Source: Actinomycetota bacterium (GTDB taxonomy: Bacteria; Actinomycetota; Actinomycetes; Streptosporangiales; Streptosporangiaceae). From it: DNA of 36,071 nucleotides. A program made the translations under genes and the position numbers. The notes beneath the pieces are model-generated. The model was not told the DNA's origin. It worked only from the letters and a program-made list of their open reading frames with translations, and did no database searches. The DNA lies in the NCBI GenBank assembly GCA_003242605.1, contig QGUZ01000014.1, positions 1 through 36,071 of the forward strand, in the 5' to 3' direction. Shown here in pieces: positions 1 to 7,771 of this stretch. Within the stretch, counting starts at the first letter, position 1, and each line of letters opens with the position of its first letter.

Positions 1-518
1 CTCGCGCCCCGCCGAGCCCGCCGGCGCGCGAGCTGCCGGGGGCCGCGCCGGAGCGGACGGGGCCCGCGTTCCCGGCCCCGCCGCCGCCGCCCGCCGCGCC
101 GCCGCCCCCGCCCCCGCCGCCCGGCTCACTGCAGGCCTGGGTCCCGGCGCCGCGGCCGCACCTGTCCGGGCCCATGCAGCAGGTCGATCCGGGCTACAAG
201 CGGATCAACCACCCGATCCTGCCCGCGCTCCGGTTCGCCCTCGCCGAGCTGCTGTGCGACTTCCCGCTCGTCCACCACGTGTGGATCTCCGGGGCGAGGA
301 CGATCTCCGGGGCGGAGGGGATCATGCTGCACGTGAAGGTGCACTCGGACATGGCCGAGGACATCGTCAAGGATCTGCACCGCCTCGTCCGGGCCCGGCT
401 GCCCCAGCTCGCCGCGAGCGGCGCCCCGGTCCTGATGGCGCGGGTGGCCGACGCGCACACCGAGCGGCGCATGATCGAGATCGGGGCGCACGTGGTCTGC
501 GCGGGCGTCGCGGAGTGA
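1..518 (+). CDS. Partial protein, proline-rich linker plus C-terminal domain of unknown function
   Basis: The reading frame is open from the left edge (first full codon at position 3) to the TGA at 516-518, so the N-terminus lies outside the window. The first ~57 visible residues are a low-complexity linker with long runs of Pro and Ala. The last ~110 residues, starting near Met at 174, form a compact globular domain with alternating hydrophobic segments, including an LLCDFPLVHHVWISG stretch. I do not recognise the family with confidence. The layout faintly resembles the C-terminal domain of SseB-like proteins, but that is a guess. The internal ATG at 174 is unlikely to be the real start because the Pro-rich coding extends without a stop upstream of it. 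No signal peptide or membrane segment is visible in the part present. Confidence 0.6.
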   Translation, partial: RAPPSPPARELPGAAPERTGPAFPAPPPPPAAPPPPPPPPGSLQAWVPAPRPHLSGPMQQVDPGYKRINHPILPALRFALAELLCDFPLVHHVWISGARTISGAEGIMLHVKVHSDMAEDIVKDLHRLVRARLPQLAASGAPVLMARVADAHTERRMIEIGAHVVCAGVAE

Positions 519-692
519 CCCCGCCCGGCCCGGCCCGGTGACCGACGACGGCGGCCGCCCCGTTCCCCGCGGCGCGGCCCGCCGTCCGCCGCCACCGCGC
601 CGCGGCACGCCGTCGCGTTTCCGGGTCGCCGCGGCCGCGCTTCGTTACGATCGGTGCGACGCCGGACACCGAGAGCCGACGGGGGCCGTCCC

Positions 693-1454
693 ATGCCCGC
701 GAGAACCCGGACCAGCCTCGTCCACCAGATCGGCTACGCCGTACGCCACCCGGAGCGGATCGCGCCGCACCTGCGCCGGCTGGCCCGCGACACCTGGCTG
801 CGGCTGCGCACCTCCGACCACATCAGCTACTACCGGGCGGTGATGAAGCACGACACCGCCCGCGACCCCAAGCGCGCGGTGGGCAGCAGGTCGCACGAGC
901 GCTGGCTCGCGCTCGGCCGGATGCAGTTCGACTACCTGGTGAAACACGGGCTGCGGCCGGAGCACCGGCTGCTCGAGATCGGCTGCGGCAACCTGCGGGC
1001 CGGGCGGCTGTTCATCGACTACCTCGAGCCCGGCCACTACTACGGCATCGACATCTCGCCGGACATCCTGTTCGCCGCCCAGGACACCATGGTCGAGTAC
1101 GGCCTGGCGGGCAAGATGCCGTACCTCACCCCGGTGAAGGACCTGCGCTTCGCGTTCCTGCCCGACCGGTACTTCGACGTGGTGCACGCGCACAGCGTGT
1201 TCTCGCACTCCCCGATCGAGGTGATCGAGGAGTGCTTCGCGCACGTCGGCCGGATCATGAAGCCCGACGGGTGGTTCGACTTCACCTTCGACCGCACCGA
1301 GGGTCCCGAGCACCACGTGCTGCGCGAGGACTTCTACTACCGCACCGAGACCCTGGTCGACCTCGCCGCCCGGTACGGCCTGCGGGCGACGTTCATGGAG
1401 GACTGGGAGCGGCTCCCGCACAAGCAGTCGAAGATCCGCGTCACGCTGCGCTGA
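693..1454 (+). CDS. Class I SAM-dependent methyltransferase
   Basis: This encodes 253 residues from the ATG at 693. A GTG at 654 in the same frame would add 13 residues, but they are Arg-rich and lack a ribosome site, so the ATG is preferred. The glycine-rich AdoMet-binding motif I is visible as LLEIGCGNLRAG, followed by an acidic residue after the next strand (YYGIDIS), as expected of a Rossmann-fold methyltransferase. A later FDVVHAHSVFSH segment matches the post-motif II region. Nothing reveals the substrate. It is cytosolic, with no membrane segment. It converges with the ABC permease gene on the other strand, 56 bases away, with a GC-rich hairpin between them. The methyltransferase fold is well supported; the target (small molecule, sugar or lipid) is unknown. 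Confidence 0.85.
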   Translation: MPARTRTSLVHQIGYAVRHPERIAPHLRRLARDTWLRLRTSDHISYYRAVMKHDTARDPKRAVGSRSHERWLALGRMQFDYLVKHGLRPEHRLLEIGCGNLRAGRLFIDYLEPGHYYGIDISPDILFAAQDTMVEYGLAGKMPYLTPVKDLRFAFLPDRYFDVVHAHSVFSHSPIEVIEECFAHVGRIMKPDGWFDFTFDRTEGPEHHVLREDFYYRTETLVDLAARYGLRATFMEDWERLPHKQSKIRVTLR

Positions 1455-1458
1455 TCCG

Positions 1459-1496
1459 CCGCGGCGGCGGGGCGGTTCCGGCCACCGCCGCCGCGG
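1459..1496. terminator. Perfect 12-bp GC hairpin between convergent genes
   Basis: Arms CCGCGGCGGCGG (1459-1470) and CCGCCGCCGCGG (1485-1496) are perfectly complementary with a 14-base loop. The hairpin lies just after the methyltransferase stop and before the permease stop on the other strand, so it could end transcription in both directions. No U-tract follows on either strand, which is common for actinobacterial hairpins but leaves termination unproven. Confidence 0.5.
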
Positions 1497-1510
1497 GTAC
1501 CGCCCGATGG

Positions 1511-4147
1511 TCAGGTGGGGCGGCGGATCAGCGGGATCCGGGTGCGGGTGACCCCGCCCGCCACCAGCGCGGCGAGCAGCGGCAGGCCGATCGCCACCGC
1601 CGCCAGGTACGCCCACGGCACCTCCAGCAGCGGCGTGTGCGGCGGCAGGGCGGTCAGGAAGCCGTCCTCGACGAGGTAGCGCACCTGCGCGCCCTGCGGC
1701 CCGGCCGCGAGCGACCACACCGCGGCGATCCCGGCGAGCAGGCCGGCGGCGAGGCCGACGGCCGCGCCCGCACCGGAGATGAACAGGGCCTGCCCGGCGA
1801 CGACGAGCCGCCGCACCCGCGGCGCCGCCCCGACCGCGGCCATCGTCGTCAGGTCGGGGCGCAGGTCGGCCGCGGCGAGGCCGGTCACCGCGAACGTCGC
1901 GGCGAGGATCACCACCGCGGCGACCGCGGTGAGCACGTGCACCACCGGCCGCACGTCCCGCCGGAGGCCGCGCTCGACGTGGACGAACACGTCCTCGTGC
2001 ACCGACCGCAGCTCGCGCTCGAGGCGCACCTCGGCCGCGACGTCGAGCCGCCGCTCGGCCGGGTCCACGAGGAGCATGCGCACCTGTGAGGTGAGGCCCG
2101 CCGCGCGCACCGCCGCCTCCGGCAGCACCGCGACGGCGTGCCGGGGGTCCGCGGCGGTCGCGACGACCGCGGGCACCGCCACCGTGCGGCGGGTGCGGCT
2201 CTCCTCGTCGAGCACGGCGACGGTGAGCGTGCCGTCCCGCACCAGGCCGCGGTCGAAGACCACCGCCTTGCCCGCGGCGAACGCGGCCGCGGCGGCCTGG
2301 TCGTCCCTGCCCTGGACCAGCCGGAGCAGCCGCCCGTCCCCGATCGGCAGGTCGCCGCTGCCCGGGCCGGGGGCATGCTCGCCGCAGCGGATCCCGCAGT
2401 CCGCGCCGGTGACGGCGAGCCGGACGAACCGGCCCGCGTCGTCCCGGGCCCGGTGCACCTCGACCGGCCGCACCCCGGGCAGCGCCCGGCCGGCCGCCGC
2501 CACGACCTCGGGCCAGGCCCGCTCCGGGACCCGTTCTCCGTCGATGAGCGTGGTGCCGACGGGGACGGCGGCGGTGTAGCCGGCCTGCAGCATCGCGTTC
2601 TCGCTGGTGAAGGTGATCGCGGTGGCGGACGCCGCGGTCGCCGCCGTCATCACCGCCGCGACCGCGCACGCCGTGCGGGTGCGGTGGCGGGCGGCGTCGC
2701 GCACCGCGAGCCGCAGCGACAGCGGCAGCCGCCCGGCGAGGCGGCCCGCGGCGGCCACCAGCCACGGGGTGAGGGCGATCAGCCCGAACTGGGTGAGCAG
2801 GGCGGCCGCGGCGATCCAGATCAGGCTGCCCCGCCGGATCGCGAACACGGTCGCGACGGCCCCGGCGGCGACCAGGAGCGCGCCCGGTAGCGCGCGGCGC
2901 GGGCGATACCGGCCGGAGACCGTCGCCTCCCGGCCGGCGAGCACCGCGGCCACGTCCTGCCGGGCCGCCTGCCGCGCGGGCAGCGCGGCGGCGACGACCC
3001 CGCTCGCCGCGCCGAGCACGGTCACCGGCAGGACGAGCGTCCAGGGGACGTCGAACGGCCCGGCGTGGACGAGCATCCCGACGAGGAACAGGTCGTCCCG
3101 GTCCACGCCGAGCGCCCGCACCAGCGCGATCGCCGCGGCGACCAGGCCGATCCCGGCGGCGAGCCCGAGCAGGGCGGCGCCGACCCCGAGGATCAGCCCG
3201 TCGGCGAGCACGACGAGGCGCAGCTGCCGGGGCGAGCCGCCCTGTGCGGCGATCAGCGCGAGCCACCGCCGGCGGCGGCGCAGCCCGACCGCGAATGCGG
3301 GCCCGGCGAGCAGCACCACCTCGAGCACGATCATCGCGGTGACGAGCACCCCCTGCGCCACCGACTCGGGCCGCACCTCGGCCGGCCCGGCGTACCCCGG
3401 CGGCGGGTTCTCCACCACCGCCCGGGAGACCACGAGGAACCCGGCCGCGTTGAGGCGCCGCACGTGCTCCCAGGTGACCGGGTGGCCGCCGTGGTCCACC
3501 AGCCACTGCCGCTCACCCGGCTCGGCCCGCAGCAGGCTCCCCGGCAGGCCCACCACCGCGTGCGAGAAGAACTCGCGCGAGCGCGCCAGCACGCCGACCA
3601 CGCGCGCCGTCCCCCGCTCGCTCACGTACGGCAGGCGGTCGCCGATGCGGACGCCCTCGGCCGCCAGCGCCGCCGAGACGGCCACCTCGCCCGGGGCCGC
3701 GGGCAGCCGCCCCCGCCGCAGCGTCGCCATGCCGCGGGTGAGCGGATCGCGCAGGTCCAGCTCCACCACCTCGACCGAGATCCGGCCCTGCGCGGCCGGG
3801 TAATTGACGGCGCGGCGGTGGTAGGGGATCAGCCGGGCGCCGGGGCGCAGCACCGCGCGCGCCGCGGCCTCGTCCGGCGGCGGCCCGCCCCGCCCGGACG
3901 GCCGCCAGTCGTCGCCGTCCGGGTCCTGGGCGGCGACGTCGCCCACCGCCCGGATCAGCGCGTCCGCCGACCCGAGCCTGCCGGGCAGCGCCTCCCGCCC
4001 GTCCAGGCTGTGGGTCGCGACCAGGGTGAGGACGGCGGTGACCGCCATCACCGGCAGCCCGATCAGCGCGACGATGAGGGCGCAGCGGCCCCGGTCCCGG
4101 CGCATGCCGCGCCAGGCGAGGCGCAGCGCGGCCCGCAGGGCGCTCAC
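1511..4147 (-). CDS. FtsX-like ABC transporter permease
   Basis: This is an 878-residue membrane protein. The GTG at 4147-4145 is chosen as start because it overlaps the ATPase stop by four bases (GTGA) and begins directly with a basic, amphipathic MacB/LolC-type N-terminus (SALRAALRLAWRGMRRDRGR). The first membrane helix is around residues 20-45. A long extracytoplasmic region follows, then clusters of helices near residues 270-410 and 430-510, a second extracytoplasmic segment, and a C-terminal helix group containing an FtsX core. This is the double-FtsX layout of a single-polypeptide permease that pairs with one ATPase type. It is the last gene of a PadR-ATPase-permease operon. Such transporters often export peptides, lipids or antibiotics, but the substrate cannot be read from the sequence. 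Confidence 0.88.
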   Translation of the reverse strand: MSALRAALRLAWRGMRRDRGRCALIVALIGLPVMAVTAVLTLVATHSLDGREALPGRLGSADALIRAVGDVAAQDPDGDDWRPSGRGGPPPDEAAARAVLRPGARLIPYHRRAVNYPAAQGRISVEVVELDLRDPLTRGMATLRRGRLPAAPGEVAVSAALAAEGVRIGDRLPYVSERGTARVVGVLARSREFFSHAVVGLPGSLLRAEPGERQWLVDHGGHPVTWEHVRRLNAAGFLVVSRAVVENPPPGYAGPAEVRPESVAQGVLVTAMIVLEVVLLAGPAFAVGLRRRRRWLALIAAQGGSPRQLRLVVLADGLILGVGAALLGLAAGIGLVAAAIALVRALGVDRDDLFLVGMLVHAGPFDVPWTLVLPVTVLGAASGVVAAALPARQAARQDVAAVLAGREATVSGRYRPRRALPGALLVAAGAVATVFAIRRGSLIWIAAAALLTQFGLIALTPWLVAAAGRLAGRLPLSLRLAVRDAARHRTRTACAVAAVMTAATAASATAITFTSENAMLQAGYTAAVPVGTTLIDGERVPERAWPEVVAAAGRALPGVRPVEVHRARDDAGRFVRLAVTGADCGIRCGEHAPGPGSGDLPIGDGRLLRLVQGRDDQAAAAAFAAGKAVVFDRGLVRDGTLTVAVLDEESRTRRTVAVPAVVATAADPRHAVAVLPEAAVRAAGLTSQVRMLLVDPAERRLDVAAEVRLERELRSVHEDVFVHVERGLRRDVRPVVHVLTAVAAVVILAATFAVTGLAAADLRPDLTTMAAVGAAPRVRRLVVAGQALFISGAGAAVGLAAGLLAGIAAVWSLAAGPQGAQVRYLVEDGFLTALPPHTPLLEVPWAYLAAVAIGLPLLAALVAGGVTRTRIPLIRRPT

Positions 4148-4866
4148 CGGGCACCACCGACCGGTGTCGCGCCGGTGGTGTCCACCACCGCGCCGTCCTG
4201 CAGGAACACCACCCGGTCGGCCCACCCGGCGTACCGGGCCTCGTGGGTGACGAGCAGCACCGCGGCCCCGGCGTCGCTCCGGCCGCGCAGCAGCCGCAGG
4301 ATCTCGTCCCCGGCCGGGGTGTCGAGCGCGCCGGTGGGCTCGTCCGCCAGGATCAGGCGGCGCTCGCCGACGAGCGAGCGGGCGATCGCGACCCGCTGCC
4401 GCTCGCCGCCGGACAGCTCCTCGGGGAACCGGTCGGCGACGTGCGCCACCCCCGCCTCGGCGAGCGCGTCGAGCGCCTCTCGCCGGGCCGCGGCGGCGCG
4501 CACCCCGTCGAGCTCGCGGGGCAGCATGACGTTCTCCACCGCGGTGAGCGACGGGATCAGGTTGAAGTCCTGGAACACGTAGCCGATGTGCCGGCGGCGC
4601 AGCGCCGCCAGCTCGGCGGGCGGCAGCGCGCCGAGGTCGGCGCCGCAGGCCGTGACCGTGCCCGCGGTGGGCCGGTCGAGCCCGCCCGCGAGGTTGAGCA
4701 GCGTGGACTTGCCGGAGCCGGACGGCCCCATCACCGCGACGAGCTCGCCCGCGGTGACCTCCAGGCTCACCCCGCGCAGCGCGGTCACCGCCGCGGGGCC
4801 GGTGCCGTACACGCGGGAGACCTCGGTGAGCCGCAGCAGCGGCGGGCCGGATGGTGCGGGCGTCAT
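4144..4866 (-). CDS. ABC transporter ATP-binding protein (LolD/MacB type)
   Basis: This encodes 240 residues from the ATG at 4866, which overlaps the PadR stop by four bases (ATGA). All nucleotide-binding motifs are visible in order: Walker A GPSGSGKST, Q-loop FQDFNLIPSLTAVENV, signature LSGGERQRVAIARS, Walker B LILADEPTGALD and the switch histidine in LLVTHEARYA. The DEPTGALD and ENVMLP wording is typical of the LolD/MacB/FtsE class that works with FtsX-like permeases, in agreement with the next gene. It would hydrolyse ATP at the inner face of the membrane to drive the permease. Longer in-frame extension upstream exists only because the frame happens to stay open through the PadR gene; it is not protein-like. 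Confidence 0.95.
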   Translation of the reverse strand: MTPAPSGPPLLRLTEVSRVYGTGPAAVTALRGVSLEVTAGELVAVMGPSGSGKSTLLNLAGGLDRPTAGTVTACGADLGALPPAELAALRRRHIGYVFQDFNLIPSLTAVENVMLPRELDGVRAAAARREALDALAEAGVAHVADRFPEELSGGERQRVAIARSLVGERRLILADEPTGALDTPAGDEILRLLRGRSDAGAAVLLVTHEARYAGWADRVVFLQDGAVVDTTGATPVGGAR

Positions 4867-5417
4867 CGCTCCTCCTCGGTGGTCGGTCGGGGGGTGGCCG
4901 GCCCGGGCGCGAGCAGCGCCTCGCAGTGGTCGAGCCAGCGCTGCTCGGCCTCGGCCTGGAAGATCAGCGAGTCGAGCACGAGCCGGTACGCGGTGCCGTG
5001 GCCGCCGGTGCGCTCCCCGTCGCGCTTGGCCCTGGTCAGCTCCTGCAGGCGGCGCATCGTCGCGGTGCGCTGCCTGCGGATCACGGCCCGGGCGTCGACG
5101 CCGGGCGTGGTCACCGCCATGGCGAGCTTCACGACCAGCTCGTCGCGCGGCCGGTCGGCGGGGACCACGGGGGTGGCGAACCACCGCTCCAGCTCCCGGC
5201 GCCCGGCCTCGGTGATCGAGTAGACGACACGGCCCTGCTCGTCCTGTTCGCCCTGGGTGACCAGGCCGTCCCGCTCCAGCCGGGTCAGCGTCGTGTAGAC
5301 CTGGCCGATGTTGAGCGGCCGGGTCGTCCCCGTCGCCGACTCGAACTCGACGCGGAGCTGGTAGCCGTGGCGCGGCCCCTGGGCGAGCAGGGCGAGAAGG
5401 GCATGCCTGGTCGACAT
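4863..5417 (-). CDS. PadR family transcriptional regulator
   Basis: This encodes 184 residues from the ATG at 5417. Residues 1-85 are the PadR winged helix (LLALLAQGPRHGYQL, QVYTTLTRLERDGLV, YSITEAGRRELERW). Residues ~95-175 are the helical C-terminal dimerisation domain (Vir_act_alpha_C type), with an RRLQEL-LVLDSLIFQAEAEQRWLDHCE pattern. It is the first gene of the operon and is translationally coupled to the ATPase. PadR proteins of this class usually repress their own operon and are released by the transported or toxic ligand. A cluster of AGTATGCA half-sites starts nine bases upstream of the start codon. There is no Shine-Dalgarno sequence before the ATG, which suggests a leaderless transcript. 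Confidence 0.93.
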   Translation of the reverse strand: MSTRHALLALLAQGPRHGYQLRVEFESATGTTRPLNIGQVYTTLTRLERDGLVTQGEQDEQGRVVYSITEAGRRELERWFATPVVPADRPRDELVVKLAMAVTTPGVDARAVIRRQRTATMRRLQELTRAKRDGERTGGHGTAYRLVLDSLIFQAEAEQRWLDHCEALLAPGPATPRPTTEEER

Positions 5418-5425
5418 GCATATCT

Positions 5426-5446
5426 AGTATGCATACTCAGTATGCA
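5426..5446. promoter_or_regulatory. Probable PadR operator: overlapping palindromes
   Basis: TGCATACTCAGTATGCA (5430-5446) is a perfect palindrome with 8-base arms around one central base. It overlaps a second perfect palindrome, AGTATGCATACT (5426-5437), so the same half-site occurs three times in 21 bases. A fourth partial copy (ATGCATAT, 5416-5423) covers the padR start. The site lies where the padR core promoter must be: on the minus strand TTGCAG, then 18 bases, then TACTAG, six bases before ATG. This fits autorepression by PadR. That PadR binds here is inferred from position and symmetry. Confidence 0.65.
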
Positions 5447-5479
5447 CCTGCAACCGCATGTCCGGAGATCCACATCTTC

Positions 5480-5509
5480 TGGACACGTGCGCTTCGTCGG
5501 CCCGATACT
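5480..5509 (+). promoter_or_regulatory. Promoter of the FHA gene, apparently leaderless
   Basis: TGGACA (5480-5485, five of six matches to TTGACA), an 18-base spacer and GATACT (5504-5509) form a good sigma-70-type promoter. The ATG lies only seven bases downstream of the -10 element and has no Shine-Dalgarno sequence, so the transcript should begin at or very near the start codon. Confidence 0.55.
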
Positions 5510-5516
5510 CCTTTAC

Positions 5517-6056
5517 ATGGGCTCGACGCATCCTCCGGTTCGCGCGTCCGACGGAGACCGCGAGCGTGCGATCAATGAGCTCCGCGAGCGCGCCGTGGAG
5601 GGCCGCCTGTCGCACGAGACGTTCCTGGGCCGGGTCGACCAGGCCCTGCGCGCCCAGAGCCGCGGCGAGCTGGAGGAGCTCGTCGCCGACCTGCCGCCGC
5701 GCGGACGCTGGCGCCGCCGGATCACCGACGCGGTCTCCTCGCTGGCCGACCTGACCGCGCGCATCGAGACCGCCTGGCGTCGGCCCCGCCTGCCCCGCCT
5801 CGCGCTGCCCGCCGACGCGCGTACCCGCTACGTCGTCGGCCGCGGGGCCAGCTGCGACCTGGTGCTCTCCGACCTCACCGTCTCCCGGGTGCACGCCGAG
5901 CTGCGCCGGGAGAACGACGAGTGGGTCGTGGTCGACCTCGGCTCCCTCAACGGCACCCGGCTCAACGGGTGGCGGCTCGTCGGGCCGGCCAAGGTGCGGC
6001 CCGGCGACGAGGTCTCGTTCGGCGACTGCGCGTTCCTCATCTCCCAGCCGGTCTGA
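5517..6056 (+). CDS. DUF1707 and FHA domain protein
   Basis: This encodes 179 residues from the ATG at 5517. Residues ~8-62 are a DUF1707 domain (short helical domain beginning RASDGDRERAINELRERAVEGR and ending in LVADLP), common in actinobacterial envelope and signalling proteins. A basic linker follows. Residues ~100-178 are an FHA domain with the phosphothreonine-binding signature residues visible: VGRGASCDLVLSD, SRVHAEL and GSLNGTRLNG. It should bind phosphothreonine peptides, so a client or partner of a Ser/Thr kinase is expected; two such kinases are encoded at the far end of this window. There is no membrane segment or signal peptide. It is divergent from the padR operon, and the two promoters lie within a 99-base intergenic region. 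Confidence 0.9.
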   Translation: MGSTHPPVRASDGDRERAINELRERAVEGRLSHETFLGRVDQALRAQSRGELEELVADLPPRGRWRRRITDAVSSLADLTARIETAWRRPRLPRLALPADARTRYVVGRGASCDLVLSDLTVSRVHAELRRENDEWVVVDLGSLNGTRLNGWRLVGPAKVRPGDEVSFGDCAFLISQPV

Positions 6057-6073
6057 GCGTGGCCGGTCCGGGC

Positions 6074-6099
6074 GTACGGCCCGCCGCGCCGGGCCGTAC
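6074..6099 (+). terminator. Hairpin after the FHA gene
   Basis: GTACGGCCC (6074-6082) pairs perfectly with GGGCCGTAC (6091-6099) across an 8-base loop, 18 bases after the FHA stop. There is no U-tract. It is a candidate intrinsic terminator or 3' end structure. Confidence 0.45.
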
Positions 6100-6118
6100 C
6101 GGCCGCCGGAACGACGAA

Positions 6119-6145
6119 CGCCCGGCGAAGGGTGGTCGCCGGGCG
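6119..6145 (-). terminator. Terminator of the ilvBNC operon
   Basis: CGCCCGGCGA (6119-6128) and TCGCCGGGCG (6136-6145) form a perfect 10-bp stem with a 7-base loop, 29 bases past the ilvC stop. On the minus strand it is followed by TTCGTCGTTCC, a moderately T-rich tail, so it fits termination of ilvC better than of the FHA gene. Confidence 0.6.
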
Positions 6146-6174
6146 TCGCGATGGGCTCGTACGCGAGCGGACGG

Positions 6175-7176
6175 TCAGTCGTCGGCGTTCTTGAGCCAGC
6201 TCATCATCGGGCGCAGCTTCGCGCCGGTCTTCTCGATCGGGTGCTCGGCCAGCGCCTCGCGGTAGCGACGGAAGTTCTGCTGGCCGCCGTCGAACTCCTT
6301 CACCAGCTCGTCGGCGAAGCGGCCGTCCTGGATCTCGTCGAGGATGCGGCGCATCTCCTTCTTGGTCTCGGCGTTGATCAGCCGGTGACCGCGGGAGTGG
6401 CCGCCGTACTCGGCGGTGTCCGAGACGGACCAGTACATCTTCGAGATGCCGCCCTCGTACATGAGGTCGACGATGAGCTTCATCTCGTGCAGGCACTCGA
6501 AGTAGGCCACCTCCGGCTGGTAGCCGGCCTCGACCAGGGTCTCGAAGCCCGCCTTGATCAGCTCGGAGATGCCGCCGCAGAGCACCGCCTGCTCACCGAA
6601 CAGGTCGGTCTCGGTCTCCTCCTTGAAGGTGGTCTTCAGCGCGCCCGCCCGGGTGCCGCCGATCGCCTTGGCGTACGACAGGGTGAGCGGCCAGGCGTTG
6701 CCGGTGGCGTCCTTCTCCACCGCGACGAGGCAGGGCACGCCGCGGCCGGCGGTGAACTGGCGGCGGACGAGGTGGCCGGGGCCCTTCGGGGCGACCATGG
6801 CGACGTCCACGCCCTCCGGCGGCTTGATCAGGCCGTACCGGATGTTGAGGCCGTGGCCGAAGAACAGCGCGTCGCCCTCGACGAGGTTCGGCGCCACGTG
6901 CTCGGCGTAGAGCTGCCGCTGCACGTGGTCCGGCGCCAGGATCATGATGAGGTCGGCCTCCTCGGCCGCCTCGGCGGGGGTGACCACCCGCAGGCCGTCG
7001 TTCTCGGCCTTCTCGCGGCTCTTGGAGCCCTCGGGCAGGCCCACCCGCACGTCCACGCCCGAGTCGCGCAGCGAGAGCGCGTGGGCGTGGCCCTGGCTGC
7101 CGTACCCGAGAACGGCCACGTGCCGGCCCTGGATGATCGACAGGTCGGCCTGGTCGTCGTAGAAGATCTCAGTCAC
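6175..7176 (-). CDS. ilvC: Ketol-acid reductoisomerase (NADP+)
   Basis: This encodes 333 residues from a GTG at 7176, preceded by a purine-rich GAGAGAGGGA ribosome site. It catalyses the Mg-dependent isomerisation and NADPH reduction of acetolactate or acetohydroxybutyrate, the second common step of valine, leucine and isoleucine synthesis. The N-terminal Rossmann motif is GYGSQGHAHALSLRDSG, with an RVGLPEGSKSREKA segment carrying the cofactor-selecting loop. The metal and catalytic residues lie in the knotted C-terminal domain (DLFGEQAVLCGG, EVAYFECLHEMKLIVDLMYEGG, SDTAEYGG). The length matches the short class I form. It is the last gene of ilvB-ilvN-ilvC, 57 bases after ilvN, and a strong hairpin follows. 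The product is cytosolic and probably dodecameric or dimeric like other class I enzymes. Confidence 0.97.
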   Translation of the reverse strand: MTEIFYDDQADLSIIQGRHVAVLGYGSQGHAHALSLRDSGVDVRVGLPEGSKSREKAENDGLRVVTPAEAAEEADLIMILAPDHVQRQLYAEHVAPNLVEGDALFFGHGLNIRYGLIKPPEGVDVAMVAPKGPGHLVRRQFTAGRGVPCLVAVEKDATGNAWPLTLSYAKAIGGTRAGALKTTFKEETETDLFGEQAVLCGGISELIKAGFETLVEAGYQPEVAYFECLHEMKLIVDLMYEGGISKMYWSVSDTAEYGGHSRGHRLINAETKKEMRRILDEIQDGRFADELVKEFDGGQQNFRRYREALAEHPIEKTGAKLRPMMSWLKNADD

Positions 7177-7233
7177 GTGTTCCCTCTCTCACAACAGTCG
7201 GTCGCTCCCCACGGGGTACGGCCGCACCGGGCA

Positions 7234-7758
7234 TTATGCCGATCGGTCGAGCGCCCGGAGCGAGCGGTCGGTGATGGAGCGCGAGCCGCGCCCGATCGCC
7301 ACCATGCCACTCTGCACCAGCTCCTTGATGCCGAACGGCTCCAGCACGCGGATGAACGCCTCGAGCTTGTCGGCGGTGCCGGTGACCTCGATGGTGACCG
7401 CGTCGGGGGCGACGTCGACGCAGCGCGCCCTGAACAGCTGGACCAGCTCGAGCACGTGGGAGCGGCTCTCCGCGTCGGCCCGCACCTTGATCAGCATGAG
7501 CTCGCGCTGCACGGACTGCGCCGGGTCGAGCTCCACGATCTTGAGCACGTTGACCAGCTTGTTGAGCTGCTTGGTCACCTGCTCCAGCGGCTGGTCCTCG
7601 ACATTCACGACGATCGTCATCCGGGAGATCTCGTCGTGCTCGGTCGGCCCGACCGCGAGCGAGTCGATGTTGAACCCGCGCCGGCTGAACAGCGAGGCCA
7701 CCCTCGCGAGCACACCCGGCCTGTTCTCCACGAGCACCGAGAGCGTGTGCTTGCTCAC
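7234..7758 (-). CDS. ilvN: Acetolactate synthase small (regulatory) subunit
   Basis: This encodes 174 residues from a GTG at 7758, 13 bases after the ilvB stop, with GAGGAAGGA as ribosome site. The N-terminal ACT domain (residues ~4-75) reads LSVLVENRPGVLARVASLFSRR, then FNIDSLAVGPTE, the usual valine-binding part of this subunit. Residues ~80-165 are the ALS_ss_C domain (LMLIKVRADAESRSHVLEL, VTGTADKLEAFIRVLEPFGIKELVQSG). It binds the large subunit, raises its activity and confers feedback inhibition by branched-chain amino acids. Order and spacing show co-translation with ilvB. Some genomes call this gene ilvH; the ilvBNC arrangement favours ilvN. Confidence 0.96.
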   Translation of the reverse strand: MSKHTLSVLVENRPGVLARVASLFSRRGFNIDSLAVGPTEHDEISRMTIVVNVEDQPLEQVTKQLNKLVNVLKIVELDPAQSVQRELMLIKVRADAESRSHVLELVQLFRARCVDVAPDAVTIEVTGTADKLEAFIRVLEPFGIKELVQSGMVAIGRGSRSITDRSLRALDRSA

Positions 7759-7771
7759 TGCGCGTCCTTCC

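Noticed and set aside
645..3506. A 953-residue minus-strand open frame across the methyltransferase and permease genes
   Set aside because: Its translation is almost entirely Arg, Gly, Ala and Pro and it overlaps two genes with clear domain signatures. It is a high-GC shadow frame.
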